Below, piece by piece: positions 1 through 12,261 of a DNA stretch of 64,000 bases; the first letter of the stretch is position 1; each line of letters opens with the position of its first letter. Origin of the DNA: Lucifuga dentata. Its lineage: Eukaryota; Chordata; Actinopteri; Ophidiiformes; Bythitidae. The translations under genes and the position numbers were made by a program. Under the pieces are notes generated by a model. That model saw nothing but the letters and a program-made list of their open reading frames with translations. It was not told the origin of the DNA and searched no databases. The stretch spans positions 1 to 64,000 of the forward strand of contig VXCM01001267.1 in assembly GCA_014773175.1 (NCBI GenBank). Direction: 5' to 3'.

Positions 1-2416
1 ACCTTGTTCACCACTTTAAATCAGTACCATGTAAACTGTGAAATATATTCTGATTGCTGCTAACTACCTAGTGTTTATTACTCTGTGCAATACTTATTGA
101 CTGCTGCTACCATCCCTGCTACTGTTGTAAATATTGAAATACACACATCTATATCTATATATATAAATATACTTGATACACTTTTTTTGATATACTTTGA
201 TATACACTTTTGATATACACTTTGATAAGTATATTTATCCTGTAATTTCATTATATGTTACGTATAATTACAATAAAGCTATTCTATTCAGAAAATGTGG
301 CTCACTACTGCCATCTAGTGTTAGCTGTAGCGATTTCTACAGAAACACCTGCTGCACAGAACAACATTTTCCTGTTGATCCATTACTTCAGCTGCGATGA
401 GATTACAAAACAGCCATCAAGAATGTGTATGAAACAATAGTTCACTCTTTATTCCCTCATCACTATACACATGTAGCTGATTTATCATACATCGTCTACT
501 TTACACTGATCTTTAAATCAGGGGTATTCAGTCAAAATGTTTTTGACACATTGCCACATCAACAAGTTTCTTACATTGCACATTTTGTATTCTCTTTCAT
601 GATTAATAACAGATTCAGTCTTTCAGAATGCAACATTTTCAATTCAGATACTATTCATGAGTTCTAAATTGTCGTTCCAATAATGTTTTCTGCCATCAAG
701 TCCACCTGTCATGCTGTAAGATATCAAGCAGGCAGAAAGTCTATGAGACTGACCATTGAGGTAGGCATAATTTTTTACACAAAAACTTCCTCAGGGGTTG
801 ATCAGATGTTCTCTTTTACACTGACTCTTTCAAATAAAGCATTGCTAACCTAATCACTTGTCTTAAGAGGGCGATTTACAAAGATGTAGTTTTAAGGCAG
901 CAGGTTTTTCCTAAAGCATCTAATGATGATTATTCTCCTACTTGGTCACCTTTTCATACGTAAAACATCTCTTCACAAGCCACGCAAGGTGCATTTTCAT
1001 GTTGTTTTTCCACTGAGGTGTCAGAAAATTCAATGAAGGTCTATGTGTTACTGTCCAACTACCATATCGTTTTTGAGACAGTAAAAAAAATTCACTCATT
1101 CAGCCACTTTGACTGCTCCTAAACTGTGGAAATAGCGTGGAAAAAGATGAACTTTAACGTACTGAAGAAAAGTAAGATTCAGTCCACGGTTGGGGCTGTA
1201 TTAAAGGAACAAACTGAATGAAAATAAACATGCAGTGCATTAGGAAATGGGTGGTTGTACATTCCGCTTCTTTCTGATGTTGAATTACATTTCACCTTTT
1301 CCCTGATAATTTTAGAACTCAAACTCCACGAGTGCTCTTGAGCTGTGCACACTGAGATATGGAATCTTCCAGTGTAGCATTTCTCAACACTCTTCACTTG
1401 GAGATATTCTCCAGAACACCTTATCTTTTAAACTTAAGTCAAGCTGGAATGTATGGTAACATAATTGAGCTTCAAATGCTGGTTGTTGCTGTGAATTATG
1501 TCTCCTTCTCCTACAAGCTCCTTTGTCTTCTTACTTTCTCTCATGGCATACCCTAATGGCTGCGAGTACGAGGTCAGTCTTAATTAAATAAAGTAAAATA
1601 AGTTAGGTGGCGCTGGAAATGTTGTGAGCAAGTTGTGAGCTTTTGTTGCATAGACAAAAATTAGCATTTTGTTGAGATAAGACAATATAGATTAAGATGT
1701 AGCAGCTCAGCTATTAGCCACTTCCAGCTGTCCCGTTCATTCACGCATTTTCCCTAATTAAATATAAATATTGCCCAAACATACCATCCCTGATCAACAG
1801 ATCACATATTACAGACTTTGCAAAACAAGCCATTGCTGATCTTTTTTTTTTGCAAACATTTGGCAAGAACTCCACCATCATGCTCTCCATCACAATCACT
1901 ACGGAGTATCAAAGTGATATTGTAAAGATATTTAAAATATAAGACAAATAAATTAAGATTTTCTGAACAAAACTCTTGTTACTCCTTTACACCCATTCTA
2001 CTCACGCCTTAGCAGTTTTTAACTGAAAGGCCAAGTAATTCAGTGTTTGGCGTCTCCATTAAGGGAAAACAGGAAAATATTTTGATTTTTAAAAAGAGGA
2101 GACAGATTATCAGCAAGCATGAAATTAAAATAAATCTGAGAAACAGGCAAAAAAGCTCAATAGAAAATAAAAAATTCCAACCCAGGCAAACATCAGTTGA
2201 ACTGTTCATCTGTAACTGATCTCTATCGTTCAGTTCTTCCGTCTCTGTTCCGTCTTTCTTTCCCATGGTCTTTGACCACATTTGATCTGCCTTCCGTGAG
2301 GAAAACAGGTCAACTCCAACCTTGGCATTAAAGTGGCTGTCCAGCTCTCCTATCCATTAATCCACAGGGCAATACAAACTGTCCCCTCCATGGCTCAATA
2401 TTCCTGCATGCGTCTG
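1..2416 (-). other. gid4: gid4 3'UTR / downstream sequence
   Basis: AT-rich sequence directly downstream of the gid4 stop codon on the minus strand. I see no conserved open frame. The only plausible minus-strand polyadenylation hexamers I noticed are TTTATT on the plus strand near 75 and 450-455, so a 3'UTR of up to about 2 kb is possible, but its end cannot be fixed. An AT dinucleotide-rich stretch lies at about 150-190. Confidence 0.4.
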
Positions 2417-5400
2417 TCATCGGAATTCATAAATCGGCATGCTGTGTTCTGGAACATGGCTCAGGCTTAAAGACTGGTACCTGCAGACACAAGGAGGAGA
2501 AAATGAGTTAGTTCTGCAATAAAAACATGGACTAACGTGATAAAGTATACTGAAAGTAATAAACAGTGATATCTAGTTATATCAACTTTTGGACATGAAT
2601 TTCACTCTGTAAATCTGTGGGCAATTTCAAATGTTGATACCATATTTGAAAAGAGCTAAAGGAAAGAGTGAGATTTCCATTAAAGCTCCAATTTGCTTGC
2701 TGAGAATTTTCTGCAACTTTTGCAGCACAGACAAGTCTGAATTTTTATTGTTGTCTATGACTGAAGACAGTGTGATTGTTGTCAGATTGTGTAAAATATG
2801 CAGCAAAATTCAAATGAAAAAAAGAAAAAAAACCTTAAAATTCATCACTGGTGCAGGTTTTTGAGTAAACTGAAAATGTTTTTAATCCTTGATAGTATTT
2901 TCAAGCTCACTGTCGCCACCTGGTGAGGAACTCAGACAAGACCTTGTAGGACTTAAAGGACGATACCAGTAATAGTGCATGTTTGAGTTTACTATATTCA
3001 ATTTTCATACACGTAACATTACTGACAATCAATTCCCAAATCATACTACTGGAACGGTGAATTAAAAATTTGTTTTCCTACCTTCCAGACTGCCATTGGT
3101 TTCAGTTTATTCTATTAAAATCAACATGTTGATACTTGAAATGTTCTTGGGATAGGTAATCCATCATTGCGAACAAGACGTATATTCAGGTTTNATACTT
3201 GAAATGTTCTTGGGATAGGTAATCCATCATTGCGAACAAGACGTATATTCAGGTTTTTTTCAAAGTTACATAATTTTAGCGTTTAAGCGCAATAAAAAGC
3301 ATGGAGTGAATGTATGTCTCCACTGGGGAATACAGTCCCTAAAGAAGACCTGCGTTTATCGAAAAATTTAAACGACCGTGACTTCATAAGGCTGTGTAAC
3401 TATTAGCAGGTGAAACATCGATTTTTAAGGTAGGTGTATCGCTTGAATATTTGATTTTGAAAGATTAACAGATTTTGCAAAATATCAGGAAAGCTGAAAT
3501 ATGGTTTTATCCTTTGGGAAATGGTTGCCACTAATGTAACATGTATGAAAATTTGAATATATTAGGCTCAAACATGCATAATCACTGGTATGGTCCTTTA
3601 AAAGGTAAAAAAGATGTCTTTCCCTGGCTCAAGATGTGCTCAGGCTTCATGTGTTCTTTGTGCAGGGCGCCCTCGGCGAACTTTAATCTTTTCTACTTTT
3701 GGTATCTCCCCATCTGTAACTGATTTAAATATCACGTGGCTAGCTGCATTACTGGTGAAGGGCCATCAGGCAGACCTCAACTTGTGTTTTCATTCATTCA
3801 CCATTTCCTCTGCTGCTGGAATAACAAAGCTAGTCTACCTACAGTAGCATTTCTAACAAAGCATTAAAACTTGTTGCCAAGCTCATCTGCAGATATCGAA
3901 CCTTTATATAAACAGATGTCTATGAGGTTTCAAGGACCAGAAATCTCAAGGAAGTTAGGGGTCAATGATCAGGACAAAGCAACATGGAGAAATATTAGCA
4001 ATGTTCTCAAAAGCCAAGCTGGCCTGTTCATTCGTTGTTTTGTCTTAGATCTTTTGAAGTGTATCCCACCTCTACTCTTGCTTGCAGATAAATAAACACA
4101 GCATTGCTGCAGATTCTGAGTCTGAGAGGACTTACAGTAAAGTATTTATTTTATCACCATGGTATATATCCTGTCTGCTGACCAACAATAAAAACAGTTA
4201 CCATTCAGAGCTCCTGTGGTAATAGTACCCCTCAATGGTGGCTGTGGACTTCTGGAAACAGATGTAGTAGAAGCCAGCAAAGGAGGCACCACTGATGTCT
4301 TTGATAGTGTGGTCTGGAACTAGAAACTGCTCCTTAAAGTGCAGAAAAGAAAAGGGGTTAGAGTTTAAAGATCATTAAAGGGAGATAGATGGGCAGTCAC
4401 AGTATGATAGCACACCAACCTTCCACCTCATGAAGATGTAATCACTGCTGTCCAGTGCCTTGTAGTCAAAGTCATCTGAGTTGAAGGTTTTGGTGTATTT
4501 GCAAAAAGGCTGAAACTTGCCCTGTTAAGAGTCCATATAGTACTGGTCAGACAACTGAGAAACCAGGAAGATGACAACAAGAAAACAAACACAACAGAGT
4601 AAGATAAGGGTAAAGTTAGTCAGGACATACCCAGTGCTTTCTGTCCACATCCTCATCTGCATCCCACTTTCTAGTTAAAAAAGGCCTCTTTTTGCTGATA
4701 ATTTCACCAGCAAAGAATGTTGTGAGAGTGGGGTACTCCTGTGTAGGAAGACAAATATCAGCAAGCACACACTGGGAAGCAATATTAACCTATCACTCGT
4801 GTTTCCACATTTTATTTCTTTTATTAAGACTCAGTGTATTCAGCGACAGTACTGTATAGATGGAATTAGTAGGATTTTGACATTTACGTAACTTTTTATT
4901 TAATCAATTTTTTCATTTATTAGGACTCGTTGCTGTTTGTACAGAGTCAGAGCTTTCACTCCAGTATCCCACTGACCCCCCCTTTTTTAAACGTGTTGCA
5001 TAATGTTGCGTAAACACAGCTGGCACACTTATTCTACATGAATTTAAAACAGAAAAGAAACGAGAAGCCAACACAGGGACCTCAGGTGCCTGTACCACCA
5101 ATCTGTCACAATTCAGCCCATACCTGAAGAGTGTTATAACTATTACTAACCAGTGTTAAACAGAACAAAGTCAGTCAGTTATTCTACATCTGAGCTGGTT
5201 GCATAATCTTACCTCAGTCAGGCCTTTGATCTTCAGGTACCCACATAAGTACGAGTCCTCCATGGACACATGCTACAGAAAGAAAACTCTTATATAACAC
5301 ATAATTATGTATGTCTCCAATGACAGCACCCAGAAACCCACAGCTGTTAAATAATTACCTTGCCTTATAATTAGGTCAGCGTTTCAGTATTGCATGACAA

Positions 5401-5754
5401 CCATAAATAGCAAAACGAGCTAACGTCAGCAAGCGGGGCTACAACTATGCAGACTTTGCACAAAACAGCTATTCCAAACAAACTTGTTAATATTGAAATT
5501 AAACAGATCACTAAATAATGTACCTGCACAACGACCTCAACGTCGTATGAGTTGCCTTTGCTTTTCTGATAACCCCGAAACTGAGAGCCGCTGTAGAGAA
5601 GCGAAGTGGCCATCCCAGGCTGGTGGGTGTTGATCGGGGCAGGGGGGATAAGCGAAGCCGAGGATGAGCAGGCCGCGTTGGTGTTACTGCAGCTCTCTGC
5701 TCGCACAGGCATGATGAGCGCTAAGGCGTTAGTGTCACTGACAGGCACCGTCAT
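2417..5754 (-). CDS. gid4: GID4, substrate receptor of the CTLH/GID E3 ubiquitin ligase
   Basis: Six coding exons on the minus strand: 5524-5754, 5213-5272, 4631-4738, 4420-4521, 4202-4332 and 2417-2480. All have GT..AG borders and matching phases, and together encode about 231 aa. The protein recognises N-terminal proline degrons and delivers substrates to the CTLH ligase. It aligns with human GID4 from [14 protein letters not shown] to the final PIYEFR. Counting along the human protein, the degron-pocket residues Q132, E237, S253 and Y258 all have identical counterparts here (Q63 in GYQKSKG, E168 in WKEQF, then the S and first Y of GASFAGFYY). I used the first ATG in exon 1 (5754); a second in-frame ATG (MPVRAE, 5712) corresponds to a Met in the human protein and may be the real start. 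Intron 5 contains a TTAA-flanked MITE. The human protein has a longer N-terminus. Confidence 0.95.
2953..3601 (-). mobile_element. TTAA-flanked MITE, copy A (gid4 intron 5)
   Basis: Begins TTAAAGGACGATACC and ends GGTATGGTCCTTTAA, with long terminal inverted repeats containing the CATGTTTGAG / CTCAAACATG motif. TTAA lies at both ends. The centre matches copies B, D and E in reverse orientation. The length is inflated by a 62 bp assembly duplication around the N at 3194. No coding capacity. Confidence 0.85.
3132..3256. repeat. 62 bp direct duplication around a single N (assembly artefact)
   Basis: Bases 3132-3193 are repeated exactly at 3195-3256 with one N between. This is probably an unmerged contig overlap rather than a genomic repeat. 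Confidence 0.85.
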
Positions 5755-5898
5755 GAACCTTCAGACCGTGCACACTACAACTACAAACACGGTGTTTATG
5801 ATACGGTCAGTCCACCAGCTCAAAAACTTTGCTTAGTGCAGCAAACTGTCAACGAAATACTACGACGACGCGTTTGGATACGAGTTTCCTTCAATTTC

Positions 5899-5903
5899 AT
5901 TGG
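5899..5903 (-). promoter_or_regulatory. CCAAT box upstream of gid4
   Basis: ATTGG on the plus strand reads CCAAT towards gid4, about 145 bp upstream of its first ATG. This is a plausible NF-Y site of the gid4 promoter; it is a short motif match only. Confidence 0.4.
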
Positions 5904-6022
5904 CTGGAAACTGGTGCCAAGCTTAACAAGAATCTTATTGGATAAGTTACAGAAATGCATTCTGGGATTTGTAGTTAACTATTTGAAGACCTCACAACTG
6001 ATTTTCTGTGTACATTGAACAA

Positions 6023-6051
6023 ATGATGATGATGATGATGATGATGATAAC

Positions 6052-6089
<38 letters not shown>
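6023..6089. repeat. (ATG)n/(AAT)n microsatellite
   Basis: About nine ATG units are followed by about fourteen AAT units. The poly-Met and poly-Ile reading frames across it are not genes. Confidence 0.95.
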
Positions 6090-6090
<1 letters not shown>

Positions 6091-6091
<1 letters not shown>

Positions 6092-6221
6092 TTCCATTTA
6101 TATAGCGCTTTTCTAGATACCCAAAGTTGCTTTACATTAGCTAGGCTGAGAAAAANATTCCATTTATATAGCGCTTTTCTAGATACCCAAAGTTGCTTTA
6201 CATTAGCTAGGCTGAGAAAAA
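6091..6221. repeat. Interspersed-repeat fragment, duplicated around an N
   Basis: A 65 bp segment starting ATTCCATTTATATAGCGC occurs at 6091-6155 and again at 6157-6221, separated by one N. The ATATAGCGCTTTTCTAGA type of motif recurs widely in fish genomes as part of interspersed repeats; I cannot name its class. The doubling itself is probably an assembly artefact. Confidence 0.6.
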
Positions 6222-6548
6222 AGATTGATAAATAAATAAATAAATAGGAAGGGGTATCAGTGAGGGAAAGAAAAAAAAAACCAAGCAACATTATATTTAC
6301 CAGAATTCCTTTATTATTAATATCTCAGGCAGGAAACAGGTGAAGAATATTTATGATTTCTATAAAACATGTACCAAATGTTCCCCTTCAGGAATAGTTT
6401 TACTTGGACACAGTGGCTGTTTTGGTTGATTTATAACTGATTCATCACTAAAAATATGTTATGTTGTGGCAGAAAGGTTTAAAAATTGTGTTTTAGTTTC
6501 CTCTGAATGCATAAATTTATATATCCTATAATGTCACTTTTGATCATG

Positions 6549-8888
6549 CTATTGCAAATCCTCCAGCTCTTCCTTCAAATTATCCATGTATCTGTGGATC
6601 TCTGCGATGCGGTTATGGTTACGCTTCCTTTCCTTGTCTAGAATCTGTAGTAATGCACAAAGACAAAAATCAAGTAATAGCACATTTGCTAGACACAGAG
6701 GAGACATTTATCATCCATCTATAAAATTCAACTTGGGAATGCTTGTTGTGGTGTAATTTCAGATTTTTACCCCTGCAATGATGCTCGTTTTCCAGGCATT
6801 GACACGCATAACTAACTGGGTCTCTCTGTCGTTGATCTTTAGCAGGTGGTTATCATGGGCAGTTATCAATGCGTCCATCACCAGGGCTTTGTCTTCAAAC
6901 AGCTGCACAAATCAAACATGAACCTGAGCTTCATATTTCTGAATAACAGTGGTAACATGCATTTGAATTACTTTGCAGAGGTGTGGGCTTACAACAATTT
7001 GACAAAAATATGTAAGACCGAACAGGTTTACATTTTAGCCTGTATTATCAATAACACCATACATTAGTGTCAAAAGCTGGTTTTCCAGCTAAAATGGCCT
7101 TCATTGCACAAAACCCATGTTTGATGCATGTTTGATGTTTGATGCACATTGCACCTGAACATTATACTTCCTCCACCTATTCCACCCATATGAGCTTGAC
7201 AACCCACTGACAACTATGTAAGTGTTTATGCTAAATCACTGTGTTGGTCTGAAAGGGGTGTAACAGTAACGCTGACCGTTCTCACATCATCTGGCATTTC
7301 CTCCTCTAGGTCAATTTTGACCGCTTTCTCCAGAGTTGCTGCAGCAATCTCCTGCATCTTTTCATAATGTTTATCTTCCAACTCTCGGCACTGGGTAAAT
7401 GTATGGTTGAGTTAAAGATACTCTAAATCTGACCATCAATAATTTTGTACTAAACCCCACACACACCAGTCTTCATGATCCAAGTGGCATCTGTATCAAG
7501 TTGGATTACTGATTCACCAAAGAGGGTACATTTGCCCTCTCCAAATATTGGCAACCTTGGTAAATAAAAGCAAAATGGGATGTGAAAAAATGCCTTTGTG
7601 TTTATCCTCTTGATCTTTCATTCAAAATGTTAACTAAAATATAACCTTTAATTAAAGTAAAATAATTGAAAGGAAAAAAGAAATTCTTATCATGAAACAA
7701 ATATTTTCTCAATCAGCCTGAAAGAGGAACTGTGTTGACTCTATAATATATTGACCCCACACAAGTGGCCAAAGAATCTTCAAGGATCATACTGTAGCTG
7801 GAGAATTTCAGATGTTATGGGACTTGGTAGTTGGTACTAGGTGCATATCCCAAAAACAATTTACAAAAATCCATTCCACACAAATTTGTATTAAATCAAA
7901 ATACCACAAACTGATACAAAGTGAAAATTTTGGCAATTAATCTGCAATGTGTGATGTATTGTTTGCCTACACCAAAATGGTTAGAGAGATCTATCTATCT
8001 GTTCTTTATAGCCATTTATCCTGTTCAGGTCATGGGGGCTGGAGCTTGTCCCAGTGTTCATTGGACAAGAGGCAGGGCACACAATGGACAGATCATCAGT
8101 TTATCACAAGGAGGTTAGAAAGTTCATTCTCTCAAATCTCAGTTATATAGAAATGTTATGCTCTTGAGTTAGAGCACAGCAAGTGTTAGAAATCATCCAA
8201 GATTCTTAAGATGATGCCAGTGAAAAAGGATATATTCCCTGAACTGTTTCAATGAAGTTTCCCACCATCTCTGAGATGTTCCTGTCAAATCTTTTGATGA
8301 CATCCTGAAATGAACATGCAGAATCACTGAGCACATATTAAACTGAAACACAATGGCATGTGAGTCCAACGTCAACGTCAATTCATTCAAAGGTTATTTG
8401 GTGAAGTCTTAAGAGCATGAAAAAGTGGTTCAAATTTGGAGGCTGTATGCTGCACTGTGAACGTTTTGGAATATATTGATTTTGATGAAGATTCTCAATC
8501 ATCCAGGTGGTAGATATGTTGTATGAAAACTTAGTCAGGTCAACTGCATTCAAATTTTTAATTCTGAAACATTTCACTATCCATCCAAATGGCTTCGTCA
8601 GTCAGAAATGAATGCACAGAAGGATGTTAAACCTCCAGTAACTACAGTAACTATGGTGTCAAATCATCACAAATCTTCAATTCAAAATAAATAGATATAT
8701 TATTCAAATTTTTTGAATAATGTGTGTAGTAAAGCGCATTATTCAAATTTCAAACAATGAATACATTTCAAATAGTAATTTTAAACTTTTAATTTTTAAT
8801 TTTAATTTCTATTTTTTTTTCGGAATATAGGTAATCAAATATGGAGAAGTTGCTGAAGGTGTTCAAAAACAGAGGTACGCGCATGCGC

Positions 8889-8920
<32 letters not shown>

Positions 8921-11900
8921 TGTAGCTACCTCAAGCTGGATGACCAGNCACCAACACCCACAGCCACAACAACACACACACACACACTGTAGCTACCTCA
9001 AGCTGGATGACCAGCCGTAACTCCATCCTCATAAGGGTGTCACAGACTTGGTCAATTTCGTCCTTGTACTGGGTGAGCTTAGCCTCCAGTTGGTCTGTGT
9101 CTGGTAATGACTGCAAGTCCACCAACTCCGCTATCCTCTGGAAAAGTGGGAACAGAGGAGATATTTTAGGTTTATGTTTTGTTGTGTACTGAATGTGTGT
9201 GTTTGCACATCACTCATTCATTTCAGCAAGATATTGGAACTATTTTTGTCTATCAATCACTTCCAAACTCTGCTCTGACACTTATGGCTCATGAGCTTTG
9301 ATGTTTTAAGCCAACACATTAGGGCTTAAACATCAAACACATATTTGATCTAATATAATTACATCTAATATAATGGCAGCAGAGCTCACTGGTACACATT
9401 TAAGCCAAATGAAACTGATTACCCATGATATCTTGAGATCATATGATTAAACATCAAACAACTTTTTCTCAAGGGTGCACAACATTGAAGTTAAAGGGAC
9501 TAAAGGGACCGGCTGGCGTTGATCATACTGATGTGTGGTTTGACACAGTTTTTCTGCACGCCACAGTCACTCAGTAATTACTACTGTTATTTTAGCAAAG
9601 AAGTTCAAGGTTTAACACCCACCAGGGCAGACCTCTGGGTGCTTCAGTTTCTACCCCCACCAGAAGATATGTGCATGTTCAGTTTGGGAAGTTCTCTATC
9701 GCCATTGAACAAAACACTGGAGTTGCTCAAATCATTAGGATTGATCAAGTGCAGAAGATGAATTTCCACACAGGGAATAAAACTGAAAAGTAACTTAATT
9801 TAGAATCTTCAGCTCATATAAGCTTAAGTAATGACATGGAGGTAATTTTGTGTTTTCTACTGTTTACATGTGAAAATAACTGTTTTTTTTTCATTGTGCC
9901 TTTAACAAAGTCCACAATACATAAGAAAGTTGAAAGTTAGATGTTGATTTAATTAAAGCCCATCAGCCAGTCAGTCCTCATTGATGACTCTCATAAGTAA
10001 GTTCACAGCTCACCTGTCTGCAGTGCTGCTCAAAATCTGTCACTATCTTGGAAGCTTCCTGCTGGTTCTCTGCTACACCCTCATTTAGACCACTGAAGAA
10101 GGAGCTCACCTCTGCCTCTCTCCGTTCATGTTCATCTATGCCTAAAGTAAATATCTGCTCACACAACTCCACCATTTCTTGCTCAAATGTAAATGTAAGT
10201 GTCAAGGAAACAAATTATTTCTTCAGATTTTGTGTTGCCAACAATACATTTTGCATAGGTTGGACAGCCACAACAAGAAAGGATATGTCTGAAGCAGCTC
10301 CTCCACTTCTGGCATTCGGTGTAGTATCTCTTTCTGTGGATCATCTTTCAACATGCTTTCAAACAGATAAGAGCCATTGAGGAACTCCACAAAGGAATCC
10401 TGTTGTAAAGAAGAAGTGATTTACTTCACACACATCAGCTACAGAGAGCTCAATGAATGCTTCACAAAATTTGGACTTTAATGATCGTTACTTTGTGTAA
10501 TTGTAGTTCGGCTTCCTCGCTCTGCTTAACTTCCAAAGTTTTTTGCAACTGCAACTCATTGTGTCTCATTTCTTCAATGCTGTACTGGTATTTTTCATAT
10601 GCTTCATTTTTCTGCAGACAGAATATATATGTCACATTTCTGCACTGTGTCAACACTGCCCATAGTCATGGTTCCAAAAGTTGCTATTAATAATATTGTT
10701 TGATTAAAGGGAAACAGCTTTTATCATTATACTTTTGTAGCATATGTATATACTATTTTATACTTACTGTCTTCTCGTCAAGTAACTTGTAGTCTAAGTA
10801 AGCCAAGTCTGGAATGTAGGCAGCAATGAAAATCATGTAATTGTCCTCCTCTGCACAAATGGGATTTCCATACAGGTTGAGGGTGCGTAGGTTCTTAAAC
10901 TTTCTCAGGTACATCACCTTTGAAATAATGCGTTGGCTTAGATATACAATACATAGAACTTGCAGTTCAAATACTTGATGTTATGCTGATTTACAACTTA
11001 ATTAGGTACATTATGCAATCCAATACAATCTAATGCAATAGCTCTGCAATAAAAACTACTTTTTCTGAAATTTATGCTGTAATGTGCAATTTTTGTTGAT
11101 TCAGTTCCATGGTTTTGAGATTATAGTTAGTGGTTTTAGTGGTATTGGATGAAAGATGTGACTAATAATCTGTCCTTCTCAATTATATAAATGGGTGGAT
11201 AAACAAAAGCCAAAATAGCATTGATCTCAATAAAGACCTCTCTGACATGGTGTCAACAAAAAGATACAAGTTTCACAAAGGATTTATCGCAGGGCTGTTG
11301 TATAAGACTGCATGAGATTGCACAGGTATACTTACTAAAGTGGTTAACACAGTATAACACAGTGTTCATAATTATGACAGATTTATGCAAGTAAATTTTG
11401 TTACATTATCCAGCTGGTCCAGGCAATTGTTTGCCAAGCTGAAAACAGTGAGTTCCTCAAGTGTGTCCATGTTTTCAATGACAGAGATTCTGTTATTGAA
11501 CAAATTCAGCATCTTAAGCCTCCTCAGAGACTCCAAACCTTCAATTTTCTCTATGCTGTTGAATGACAGATCTGAAAGACACATCAAGAACAAATGTCAT
11601 AATTATTACTAGGAAATTGGATGAATATATTTAATAATATAATAATAATATTTATTATTATTTAATAAGTTTTTCAGCTAGATATTTCATTTCGTCTGTT
11701 AGTTTTTTTGTCAGGGACAACACTTATTGGTAAACAGTAAAACAGAAAACTGCAAACATGCCAGAGTTAGCCCAAAATTTTCATTTGCAATCCTGGCCAG
11801 ATGTTAAAACAGGCACCCTATTTAGTCTATGTTGTCTACATGTTTGCAGATAGTGATAACTCAATGAGTGTCATATTAAATGTGTAAGCAGAATACCAAT

Positions 11901-12261
11901 ACAAAGCTTCATCTTACTAAGCCAGGTCAGATTCGTAAGACAGTCCAGACCCTCAATCTTCTGTATGAAGTTGTTGTTCAGCTCAAGCTTGGTCATGGAT
12001 GTGAATTCCCACAAGTGGTCAATTTTCAGGATGTCTACAAACAGTCAACTTTTCTCATAACCACAATCAGAACTTTTCATTCACTGATTTTTATGTGTTT
12101 TTCTCACCTCTGAATGAGAGACTCAGTTTAAGGACTTTACAGAACTGGATGCCCTCTTCCTGGGCGATGCGCCCAGCCTGATCTGTAGGGCCTTGGTCCA
12201 TGACTGCCTTCTGCAGCATCTCCTCATCTATCACATCGGGCTTAGCTTTAACATGAGCCAT
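6549..12261 (-). CDS. drc3: DRC3 (LRRC48), dynein regulatory complex subunit 3
   Basis: Minus-strand coding exons: 12108-12261, 11918-12034, 11405-11571, 10768-10917, 10492-10611, about 10275-10399, 10014-10181, 8997-9137, about 8239-8304, 7277-7390, 6771-6902 and 6549-6644. Together they encode about 515 aa; human DRC3 has 523. DRC3 is part of the nexin-dynein regulatory complex of motile cilia and flagella. The N-terminus (MAHVKAKPDVIDEEML) is followed by leucine-rich repeats (LELNNNFIQKIEGL, LSFNSIEKIEGL, LNLFNNRISVIENM, LNLYGNPIC) over roughly residues 50-190. A long charged coiled-coil region follows, ending in YMDNLKEELEDLQ. Two borders are unclear: the donor of the exon at 10275-10399, and the donor of the exon at 8239-8304, where no GT follows the conserved FIETVQ. 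The 3' part of the 8997-9137 exon is repeated at 8928-8947 beside an N. The gene is divergent from tom1l2. Confidence 0.93.
7500..7885. mobile_element. Tc1-like transposon relic, copy 1 (drc3 intron)
   Basis: The block around 7635-7820 closely resembles the element at 39839-40148: ATAACCTTTAATTAAAGT, GAAACAAATATTTTCTC and AAAGAATCTTCAAGGATCA are shared in the same order. The last motif encodes a fragment (RIFKDH) typical of fish Tc1-like transposases. Strongly degraded with no open frame. Confidence 0.6.
7990..8120. repeat. Fish interspersed repeat fragment
   Basis: CTATCTATCT followed by CCTGTTCAGGTCATGGGGGC, GGAGCTTGTCCCAG and AGAGGCAGGGCACAC resembles a repeat tail common in teleost genomes. 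The family name is not certain. It lies inside a drc3 intron. Confidence 0.45.
8888..9014. repeat. (CA)n and duplicated exon end around N at 8948
   Basis: A CA microsatellite plus the exon end ending GGATGACCAG occurs left of the N (to 8947) and again to the right (to 9014). The right copy continues into the full drc3 exon; the left one is probably an assembly overlap. Confidence 0.75.

Larger units (their letters stand above)
5755..6548. other. gid4-drc3 intergenic interval
   Basis: About 0.8 kb between the gid4 start and the drc3 stop. It holds the gid4 upstream sequence, a trinucleotide microsatellite, an interspersed repeat fragment and the drc3 3'UTR. In the human locus as I recall it, ATPAF2 occupies this position; there is no room for it and no matching open frame. 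Confidence 0.7.

Noticed and set aside
5992..6291. Frames with poly-Met and poly-Ile
   Set aside because: Translation of the (ATG)n/(AAT)n microsatellite and an N-flanked duplication.
8921..8947. Second copy of the drc3 exon end
   Set aside because: Identical to 8988-9014 and adjacent to an N. Treated as an assembly overlap, not an exon duplication.
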